From: Pseudothioclava arenosa
GTDB taxonomy: Bacteria; Pseudomonadota; Alphaproteobacteria; Rhodobacterales; Rhodobacteraceae
Assembly: GCF_002358085.1 (NCBI RefSeq)
Contig: NZ_NTJD01000008.1
Span: 102,990 to 166,989 of the forward strand
Reading direction: 5' to 3'
DNA length: 64,000 bases
Made by a program: the position numbers and the translations under genes. The notes below the pieces were generated by a model. The model did no database searches. It saw only the letters and a list, made by a program, of their open reading frames with translations, and had not been told where the DNA came from. Of the stretch, positions 33,638 through 39,712 are shown piece by piece. Position 1 is the first letter of the stretch. Each line of letters starts with the position of its first letter.

Positions 33638-33700
33638 AAAAACGAAAAAAGCCGCTGACACGACCGCCGGGAGGAGAGGGCGGTGGTATCGAGCGGCTTT
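33638..33700 (-). terminator. Leader terminator (attenuator) before nrtA
   Basis: In the minus-strand RNA, AAAGCCGCT (33692-33700) pairs with AGCGGCTTT (33648-33656), enclosing an inner hairpin ACCGCC/GGCGGT (33679-33684 with 33663-33668). The 3' arm runs into six U, then CG, then five U. It stops about 45 bases before the nrtA start. Its 5' arm is shared with the second ANTAR hairpin, so binding of NasT there should block the terminator. Confidence 0.88.
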
Positions 33701-33704
33701 GCTC
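33691..33704 (-). promoter_or_regulatory. ANTAR-type hexaloop hairpin 2, nrtA leader
   Basis: Minus-strand RNA reads GAGC-AAAGCC-GCTC: a four-pair stem with a six-base loop bearing A at position 1 and G at position 4, the recognition rule for ANTAR proteins such as NasT. It overlaps the 5' arm of the terminator, which is what an antitermination mechanism requires. Confidence 0.82.
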
Positions 33705-33734
33705 TTTGTTCCCGATCAATGGGAGCAGTCTGTG

Positions 33735-33752
33735 GCAAGCGTCCTTGCTTGC
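33735..33752 (-). promoter_or_regulatory. ANTAR-type hexaloop hairpin 1, nrtA leader
   Basis: Minus-strand RNA reads GCAAGC-AAGGAC-GCTTGC: a six-pair stem with a hexaloop having A1 and G4. It lies 30 bases upstream of hairpin 2, giving the two-hairpin arrangement known for ANTAR targets. A second stem register is possible because GCAAGC is partly duplicated, but only this one gives a six-base loop. Confidence 0.82.
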
Positions 33753-33779
33753 TTGCCTTCATGAAAGGCCGCTTTAGGG

Positions 33780-33793
33780 CTCTTTTCAAAGAG
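33780..33793. repeat. Inverted repeat in the nrtA leader/promoter region
   Basis: A perfect palindrome of six-base arms, CTCTTT-TC-AAAGAG, about 28 bases upstream of ANTAR hairpin 1. It could be an operator near the nrt promoter or a short RNA hairpin. I cannot assign it to a regulator. Confidence 0.35.
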
Positions 33794-33850
33794 GGAATCG
33801 TGGCGATTGCGAAGATTTTGCTGCGATGCGGCGATATGCCGTGCGAGATT

Positions 33851-33865
33851 GCCCAATATTTGGGC
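33851..33865. repeat. Palindrome just after nasS
   Basis: GCCCAA-TAT-TTGGGC, six-base arms around three bases, one base past the nasS stop and upstream of the nrtA leader. It has no U-run, so termination is uncertain. Its place makes it a candidate operator for an nrt promoter or a 3'-end hairpin of nasTS mRNA. Confidence 0.4.
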
Positions 33866-33866
33866 G

Positions 33867-35039
33867 TTACTCTTTCGCGGGGTCAAAAATGCGGCCATCA
33901 AAGAACGCATCCGGCAGCAGCGACAGCCGCCCGGAGGCCGAGGCGACCGAGGTTTCGACTCGCACCGCGCCCTCGATCTTGGCCGAAGCCCCGGGCAAAT
34001 CGGCGATTCCGTTGAGGGCCTGGCGGTGCAGGTCCGAGCGGAACACACGATTCGCGGCGCGGCGCGCCTCCATCCGGTCGAGCCCGGTGCGCGCGGCCAG
34101 TTGCAGCCCGATCCATTCCGCCTGCGAACGCCATGGAAAGGTTGCGGCGCCGCGATGAAATTCGAGGAATCCGGGCACCTGCCGCTCTTCTCCGGCGGGG
34201 GAGATCACCAGCCGCCCGGTCATCGCGCGGTCGAGCACCTCGGAGGGCAGGTCGAGATAGCCGGGCCGCGCCAGCAATTCGGTGGCGAGCACATGCGACG
34301 AGGGGTCCGCGAGCCAGCGTCCGGCGCGCCAGACCGCGCGGATCAGCCGGCCCAGAAGCGCGGTTTCATGCTCGGCCCAGTCTTCGCGCACGGCCAGCAC
34401 CTTTTCCGGGGCAAAGGCCCAGATCGCCGAACTGGGCAGAAGCAATTCGCCCAGGCCCGTCTCGACCGCCTGCGAGCCCCAAGGCTCCCCGACACAGAAA
34501 GCGTCGATCTCGCCGGCGCCGATTGCCTCGGCCATCAGCGGCGGCGGAACGGTGCGGATATGCACGCCCTGCGGCGCGGGCAGGCCTAGCGCCGAGAGCC
34601 AGTAATAGATCAGTTCGGCATGCATCGAGAACGGGAAGGGCACGCCGATGCGCAGCCCGTTCCTGGCCGCGGCAATCAAGGCGAGCCCCGCCGCGCGCGC
34701 GTCATTGAAGGCAAAGTCATGGCCCTGCGCGCGCAGCCGCTCGGCCAGCGCGCGGCTCACGCCGATCACGTTTCCATTGACCGAAAGCACCGAAGCCGCC
34801 GAAATCCGGGCCCCCGCGCCGCCCAGCCCCAGCGCCGAGGCCACCGGCACCGGCGAGAGCATATGTGCCGCCTCGACCTGCCCGAAGCTGAGCATGTCGC
34901 GCAGGCTCGACCACGAAGGCGCGCGTTTCAGGTCAAGCGTGATCCCCTCTTCGGCGGCAAAGCCCATTTCCTGCGCCACGATCAGCGGCGCAGCATCGAC
35001 CAGAGGGATGAACCCGACAGACAGCACCGATCCTTTCAT
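33867..35039 (-). CDS. nasS: Nitrate/nitrite sensor NasS
   Basis: A 390-residue cytoplasmic homologue of the NrtA binding protein with no signal peptide (it starts MKGSVLSVGFIPLVDAAPL). In Paracoccus and Azotobacter NasS holds NasT inactive and releases it when nitrate or nitrite binds. Shared blocks are AHMLSPVPVASALG and FCVGEPWGSQAVETG. Its ATG overlaps the nasT stop (ATGA), so the sensor and its partner are made in coupled amounts. It reads toward the nrtA leader with 271 bases between its stop and the nrtA start. Confidence 0.94.
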   Translation of the reverse strand: MKGSVLSVGFIPLVDAAPLIVAQEMGFAAEEGITLDLKRAPSWSSLRDMLSFGQVEAAHMLSPVPVASALGLGGAGARISAASVLSVNGNVIGVSRALAERLRAQGHDFAFNDARAAGLALIAAARNGLRIGVPFPFSMHAELIYYWLSALGLPAPQGVHIRTVPPPLMAEAIGAGEIDAFCVGEPWGSQAVETGLGELLLPSSAIWAFAPEKVLAVREDWAEHETALLGRLIRAVWRAGRWLADPSSHVLATELLARPGYLDLPSEVLDRAMTGRLVISPAGEERQVPGFLEFHRGAATFPWRSQAEWIGLQLAARTGLDRMEARRAANRVFRSDLHRQALNGIADLPGASAKIEGAVRVETSVASASGRLSLLPDAFFDGRIFDPAKE

Positions 35040-35620
35040 GACAGGAGCCCCGCTGCCGTGACCAGTGCCTGCGCCACATCCGCGACGCGGCGGCCCTGAT
35101 CCATCGCGGTCTTGCGCAACAGCGCATAGGCCTCATCCTCGCCGATCCCGCGCGCCTTCATCAGCATGCCCTTGGCGCGGTCGATCACCTTGCGCTCTTC
35201 GAGCGCGCGCTTGGTCTCGGCCAGTTCGGTGCGCATCCGCTGGAACATCCGGAATCGTGCAATCGCGGCGTCGAGGATCGGTTTGAGCCGCTGCGGCTGC
35301 ATCCCGTTCACGACATAGGCCGAAACCCCGGCCTCGATCGCCGCCGAGGACATGCCGTCATCCGAGCGGTCGACGAACATCGCCACCGGCCGGTCAAGTG
35401 GCCCCGAAGCGAGCGCCAGTTCTTCGAGCGTATCGCGCGAGGGGTTCTCGATGTCGATCAGCACCACATCCGGGTTCAGCGCCGAGATCTTGCGCGAAAG
35501 CCCCGCGGTCTCGCCGATGATGTGGATGTCGTAGGCGCCGGCATCGCGCAACGAGTCCACGATCTGCGTGGCCCGGTCGCGGTCTGCTTCGACGATGATG
35601 ATCGAGATTGCGTTCGGCAT
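35036..35620 (-). CDS. nasT: ANTAR-domain antiterminator NasT
   Basis: A 194-residue two-domain regulator. The N-terminal half is a receiver-like fold (IIIVEADRDRA, VVLIDIENPSRDTLEELA). The C-terminal ANTAR domain (near residues 130-190) has RAKGMLMKARGIGEDEAYALLRK. It binds paired RNA hexaloop hairpins and prevents terminator formation; NasS inhibits it without nitrate. The targets I find are the leaders before nrtA and nirB. The start ATG at 35620 (MPNAISIIIVE) is chosen over an upstream ATG at 35698 that adds an unconserved arginine-rich stretch. Confidence 0.94.
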   Translation of the reverse strand: MPNAISIIIVEADRDRATQIVDSLRDAGAYDIHIIGETAGLSRKISALNPDVVLIDIENPSRDTLEELALASGPLDRPVAMFVDRSDDGMSSAAIEAGVSAYVVNGMQPQRLKPILDAAIARFRMFQRMRTELAETKRALEERKVIDRAKGMLMKARGIGEDEAYALLRKTAMDQGRRVADVAQALVTAAGLLS

Positions 35621-35846
35621 GCGTTGAAATGGCGCGCGTGTGCGGGGGAAGTAAAGGTGCGGCGCGCGATGCCGGTGGCGAATTCTCCGGTCGCCCATTT
35701 TGCAGCCGCAGCAATGACCGCTTGATTAATCTTTGTGCACAGTTGGCGGGAGGGGCGCATTTGCCCCGCGTCATCCCGTCGCAACACTTGTCTCAATGAT
35801 GCTGCGGGCGCAAAAAGAACCCGACCCGGGTGACGATACCCGATTC

Positions 35847-35864
35847 TGCCGCAACGGCGCGGCA
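35847..35864 (+). promoter_or_regulatory. ANTAR-type hexaloop hairpin 1, nirB leader
   Basis: Plus-strand RNA reads TGCCGC-AACGGC-GCGGCA: six pairs closing a hexaloop with A1 and G4, matching the ANTAR recognition rule. It is 160 bases upstream of the nirB start. Confidence 0.8.
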
Positions 35865-35889
35865 ATCCCGAACCTTCGGCCTCAGGCCG

Positions 35890-35905
35890 GCAGCAACGGC
35901 GCTGC
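35890..35905 (+). promoter_or_regulatory. ANTAR-type hexaloop hairpin 2, nirB leader
   Basis: Plus-strand RNA reads GCAGC-AACGGC-GCTGC: five pairs and the same hexaloop sequence as hairpin 1, 25 bases downstream of it. Two identical loops on different stems argue strongly for a protein-bound RNA motif rather than chance. Confidence 0.82.
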
Positions 35906-36024
35906 GACTTCGACACCGGATTGACCTCCGGATCGTGGGATAGCGGCGCGCGTGCATACTCAACCCGTGTTTCCCCATCCGAAATCGCAAGGGCTGCGGC
36001 CCAGTCGCATAGTGGAGACACGCC

Positions 36025-38469
36025 ATGAGCAAGCAACGCCTCGTCATCATCGGAAACGGCATGGCCCCGGGCCGGATGCTCGAACATCTGTTCGACCTGA
36101 CCGACGCCTATGAGGTGACGATCTTCAACGCGGAACCCCGCGTGAACTACGACCGCATCATGCTCTCGCCCGTCCTGTCGGGTGAAAAGAGCTATGCCGA
36201 TATCATCATCCACGGGGAGGGCTGGTACGAAGAGCACGGCATCACCCTTCACAAGGGCGAAAAGGTCGTCACCATCGACCGCGTCGAGCGCAAGGTGACC
36301 TCGGACAAGGGCACGGTCGTGTCCTATGACAAGCTGGTCATCGCGACCGGCTCGAACCCGTTCATCATCCCGGTGCCGGGCCACACCCTGCCGGGCGTGC
36401 TGGCCTATCGCGACCTCGACGACACCGAGGGCATGATCGCGGCCTCGGCCAAGGGCGGGCACGCGGTGGTGATCGGCGGCGGGCTGCTGGGCCTTGAGGC
36501 GGCGGCCGGGCTGAAGATGCGCGGCATGGATGTGACCGTGTTGCACCTGATGCCGTCGCTGATGGAGCGTCAGCTGGATGAAGCCGCGGGCTATCTGCTG
36601 CAGAAGGAACTCGAAGGCCGCGGCATCAAGGTGAAATGCCGCGCCAATACCAAGGCGATCCTGGGCACCGACAAGGTCGAGGGCGTGGAGCTGGAAGACG
36701 GCACCGTCCTGCCCGCCGATCTGGTGGTGATGGCCGTGGGTATCCGCCCGAACGCCGGTATTGCCAAGGACGCGGGCCTCGAGGTGAACCGCGGCATCGT
36801 CACCGATGCCACGATGAAGACCTCGGACCCCGATATCTACTCGGTCGGCGAATGCACCGAGGTGGGCGGCATGGTCTACGGGCTTGTCGCGCCGCTTTAC
36901 GACATGGCCAAGATCGCCGCGCATGCGCTGGCGGGCGAAGCCACCGCTGGCTTCAAGCACCAGGAAACCCCCACCAAGCTGAAGGTGACCGGTGTCAGCC
37001 TCTATTCGGTGGGTGATTTCGGCGAGGGCGAGGGTCGCGAGGATATCGTCCTGCGCGACGCCGCGCGCGGCAGCTACAAGCGCGTGATCCTGCAAGACAA
37101 CAAGATCATCGGCGTCGTGCTTTACGGTGATGTCGCCGATGGCGGCTGGTACAACGAGATGCTGAAGGCCGGCAAGGATGTCTCCGAGATGCGCGAAACG
37201 CTGATCTTCGGTCAGGCGCATCAGGGCGGCGGCAGCTTCGACCCGGTCGCGGCGGCGGCGGCGCTGCCCGATGACGCGGAGATCTGCGGCTGCAACGGCA
37301 TCTGCAAGGGCACGATCGTGCAGGCGATCAACGACAAGGGTCTGAGCTCGCTCTCCGAGGTGCGCACGCATACCAAGGCCTCGGCCTCGTGCGGCACCTG
37401 CGCCAATTCGGTCGAGAACCTGATCAAGGCGGTGCTGGGCGATGCGTTCCAGCAAAAGGCCGAAGGCATGTGCGGCTGCACGCCGCTGGGCCACGGCGAA
37501 GTGCGCCGCGTGATCAAGGCGAAGGAACTCAAGTCGATCCCGGCGGTGATGCAGGAGCTGGAATGGTCGACCCCCGAGGGCTGTGCCAAATGCCGCCCCG
37601 CGCTGAACTACTACCTGATTTCGGATTGGCCGGGCGAATACGAAGATCACCAGCAGTCGCGCTTCATCAACGAGCGTGTGCACGCCAATATCCAGAAGGA
37701 CGGCACCTACTCAGTGGTTCCGCGGATGTTCGGCGGTCTGACCACTGTCGAGGAACTGCGCGCGATCGCGGATGTCGCCGAGAAATACGAGATCCCGACG
37801 ATCAAGGTCACCGGTGGCCAGCGCATCGACCTTCTGGGCGTGAAAAAAGAAGACCTGCTCGATGTCTGGTCGGATCTGGGCGATGCCGGGATGATCTCGG
37901 GCGCGGCCTATTCCAAGGGGCTGCGCACGGTGAAGACCTGCGTCGGCAAGGAGTGGTGCCGCTTTGGCACGCAGGATTCGACGGGCCTTGGCGTCAAGCT
38001 TGAGAAGCTGCTCTGGGGCTCGTGGTCGCCGGCGAAGCTCAAGCTTGCGGTCACCGGCTGCCCGCGCAACTGCGCGGAATCCACCTGCAAGGACATCGGC
38101 ATCATCTGTGTCGATAGCGGTTATCAGATCGTCTATGGCGGCGCCGCGGGCCTGCACATCCAGGGCACGACCGAGCTGGGCACCGTCAAGACCGAAGAGG
38201 AAGTCCTCGAGGTCGTGGGCGCCTTGACCCAGATGTATCGCGAACAGGGTTTCTACCTCGAGCGCATCTACAAATGGGCCGACCGCGTGGGCTACGACCA
38301 CATCAAGTCGGTCATTCTCGACAATCTCGAAGAGCGCCGCGCCTATTACGAGCGGTTCCTCTTCTCGCAGAAATTCGCGCAGGTCGATCCCTGGGCCGAG
38401 TTCGTCTCGGGCAAGCATGCGCATGAATTCCACCCGATGGCAGATCTCAAACTGGAGGCCGCAGAATGA
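36025..38469 (+). CDS. nirB: NADH-dependent nitrite reductase large subunit
   Basis: Reduces nitrite to ammonium in the cytoplasm with siroheme, [4Fe-4S], [2Fe-2S] and FAD. The 814 residues show an N-terminal FAD/NAD domain (RLVIIGNGMAPGRML; VVIGGGLLGLEAAAGLK), one BFD-like [2Fe-2S] domain (CGCNGICKG, ASCGTC near residue 425-465), a second Cys-bearing BFD-like segment (CGCTPLGHGE, CAKC), and the siroheme domains. The siroheme/4Fe-4S ligands are TCVGKEWC and GCPRNCAEST (C-x5-C and C-x3-C). The start is supported by GGAGA eight bases upstream. It overlaps nirD by four bases. Confidence 0.96.
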   Translation: MSKQRLVIIGNGMAPGRMLEHLFDLTDAYEVTIFNAEPRVNYDRIMLSPVLSGEKSYADIIIHGEGWYEEHGITLHKGEKVVTIDRVERKVTSDKGTVVSYDKLVIATGSNPFIIPVPGHTLPGVLAYRDLDDTEGMIAASAKGGHAVVIGGGLLGLEAAAGLKMRGMDVTVLHLMPSLMERQLDEAAGYLLQKELEGRGIKVKCRANTKAILGTDKVEGVELEDGTVLPADLVVMAVGIRPNAGIAKDAGLEVNRGIVTDATMKTSDPDIYSVGECTEVGGMVYGLVAPLYDMAKIAAHALAGEATAGFKHQETPTKLKVTGVSLYSVGDFGEGEGREDIVLRDAARGSYKRVILQDNKIIGVVLYGDVADGGWYNEMLKAGKDVSEMRETLIFGQAHQGGGSFDPVAAAAALPDDAEICGCNGICKGTIVQAINDKGLSSLSEVRTHTKASASCGTCANSVENLIKAVLGDAFQQKAEGMCGCTPLGHGEVRRVIKAKELKSIPAVMQELEWSTPEGCAKCRPALNYYLISDWPGEYEDHQQSRFINERVHANIQKDGTYSVVPRMFGGLTTVEELRAIADVAEKYEIPTIKVTGGQRIDLLGVKKEDLLDVWSDLGDAGMISGAAYSKGLRTVKTCVGKEWCRFGTQDSTGLGVKLEKLLWGSWSPAKLKLAVTGCPRNCAESTCKDIGIICVDSGYQIVYGGAAGLHIQGTTELGTVKTEEEVLEVVGALTQMYREQGFYLERIYKWADRVGYDHIKSVILDNLEERRAYYERFLFSQKFAQVDPWAEFVSGKHAHEFHPMADLKLEAAE

Positions 38470-38792
38470 ACGCGAACGCCACTTCCGTAACCTGGACCGC
38501 CATCGGTCCGCTGACCGACATCCCGCGCCAGGGCGCGCGCTGCGTGAAGAACGGCGCGATGACCATCGCCATCTTCCGCACCTCGGATGATCGCGTCTTC
38601 GCACTCGAAGATAAGTGCCCGCACAAGAACGGGCCGCTGAGCCAGGGGATCGTGCATGACGGATGCGTCACCTGCCCCCTGCATAACTGGGTGATCTCGC
38701 TCGAAACCGGCTCCGCGCAGGGCGCCGACGAAGGCCAGACCGCCACTTTCCCGATCAAGCTCGAGGGCGGCACCGTCTTCCTCGGACTCTGA
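38466..38792 (+). CDS. nirD: Nitrite reductase small subunit
   Basis: A 108-residue Rieske-fold partner of NirB. It keeps the Rieske-like cluster positions: CPHKNGPLSQG and CPLHNWVISLETG, i.e. C-x-H and C-x2-H. So, unlike enterobacterial NirD, it can bind a [2Fe-2S] cluster, and it resembles the NasG ferredoxin of Paracoccus. The start overlaps the nirB stop (ATGA). It probably carries electrons within the nitrite reductase or also to the nitrate reductase. Confidence 0.93.
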   Translation: MNANATSVTWTAIGPLTDIPRQGARCVKNGAMTIAIFRTSDDRVFALEDKCPHKNGPLSQGIVHDGCVTCPLHNWVISLETGSAQGADEGQTATFPIKLEGGTVFLGL

Positions 38793-38829
38793 TCGGCCTC
38801 CCCAAATCCAACAACAAGGGACAGCGAAC

Positions 38830-39663
38830 ATGTCATACGTTCAACCGGCGGAATTCGCCGCCAAGATGATCGACGCGGGCGAATCCAAAGTCTTCATGTC
38901 GACCAAAGACACCCTGATCCGCGCCTATATGGCCGGTGCCATCCTCGCGCTGGCCGCGGCCTTCGCGGTGACCATCGCCGTCAACACCGGCAACTTCCTC
39001 GTGGCCTCGCTGCTGTTTCCGGTGGGCTTCTGCATGCTCTACCTTCTGGGCTTCGACCTGCTGACCGGCGTGTTCACCCTGGCGCCGTTGGCGCTTCTGG
39101 CGAAACGCGCGGGCGTGACCTGGGGCGGCGTGCTGCGTAACTGGAGCCTTGTGTTCATCGGCAACTTCGCCGGCGCGCTGACCGTCGCCGTGTTCATGGC
39201 GATCATCTTCACCATGGGCTTCAGCCATGAGCCGAACGAAGTCGGCCAGAAGATCGGCAAGATCGGCGAAGCGCGGACGCTCGGCTATGCCGCCGCCGGT
39301 GCCTCGGGCATGCTGACCGTCTTCATCCGCGCGGTGATGTGTAACTGGATGGTCTCGACCGGCGTTGTCGCCGCGATGATGTCGACCAGCGTCTCGGGCA
39401 AGATCATGGCGATGTGGATGCCGATCCTGGTGTTCTTCTACCTCGGCTTCGAGCATTCGATCGTGAACATGTTCCTGTTCCCCTCGGGCATCATGCTGGG
39501 CGGCGAGTTCACCTGGGTCGATTACTTCGCCTATAACGAGATCCCGGTGGTTCTGGGCAACCTCGTGGGCGGCCTGACCTTCGTGGGCGCGATGATCTAC
39601 TCGACCCACTACAAGACCGCGCCCTCGCGCAAGAAAGTGGCCGTCGGCACCCCGGCCGAATGA
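38830..39663 (+). CDS. nirC: Formate/nitrite transporter (FNT family), probable NirC
   Basis: A 277-residue inner-membrane channel with six membrane helices and the FNT cores AGAILALAAAFAVTIA, NFAGALTVAVFMAI and VMCNWMVSTGVVAAMMS. Context (just after nirD, 37 bases, with AAGGGA before the start) points to nitrite rather than formate, although fds genes in the window make formate thinkable. The C-terminus ends in a short basic tail. A strong terminator follows. Confidence 0.92.
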   Translation: MSYVQPAEFAAKMIDAGESKVFMSTKDTLIRAYMAGAILALAAAFAVTIAVNTGNFLVASLLFPVGFCMLYLLGFDLLTGVFTLAPLALLAKRAGVTWGGVLRNWSLVFIGNFAGALTVAVFMAIIFTMGFSHEPNEVGQKIGKIGEARTLGYAAAGASGMLTVFIRAVMCNWMVSTGVVAAMMSTSVSGKIMAMWMPILVFFYLGFEHSIVNMFLFPSGIMLGGEFTWVDYFAYNEIPVVLGNLVGGLTFVGAMIYSTHYKTAPSRKKVAVGTPAE

Positions 39664-39672
39664 TCACGCTCC

Positions 39673-39709
39673 GGCCCCGCCACTCCCTTGGCGGGGCCTC
39701 CCCGTTTTC
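39673..39709 (+). terminator. Rho-independent terminator after nirC
   Basis: Perfect ten-pair stem GGCCCCGCCA/TGGCGGGGCC (39673-39682 with 39689-39698), a six-base loop, then TCCCCGTTTT. It ends only three bases before the first possible start of the phosphatase-kinase gene, so that gene is either read by leakage through this hairpin or from a promoter inside nirC. Confidence 0.85.
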
Positions 39710-39712
39710 TGA

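Larger units (their letters stand above)
35621..36024. other. Divergent nasT/nirB intergenic region with nirB leader
   Basis: About 400 bases without a gene. The left part (35621-35830) must hold the nasT and nirB promoters. It has an AT-richer patch with TGTGCACA near 35734 and one GG-N10-GC spacing near 35745-35758 that only weakly resembles a sigma-54 site. The right part (35840-36024) is the presumed nirB leader with two ANTAR hairpins, then smaller stems such as CCGGA-TTGACC-TCCGG and GGGC-TGCG-GCCC. I see no hairpin followed by a U-run before nirB. Confidence 0.6.

Noticed and set aside
35744..35759. A GG-N10-GC sigma-54-like element upstream of nirB
   Set aside because: Only the invariant dinucleotides and a few flanking bases match; several consensus positions differ, and such spacing is frequent by chance in GC-rich DNA.
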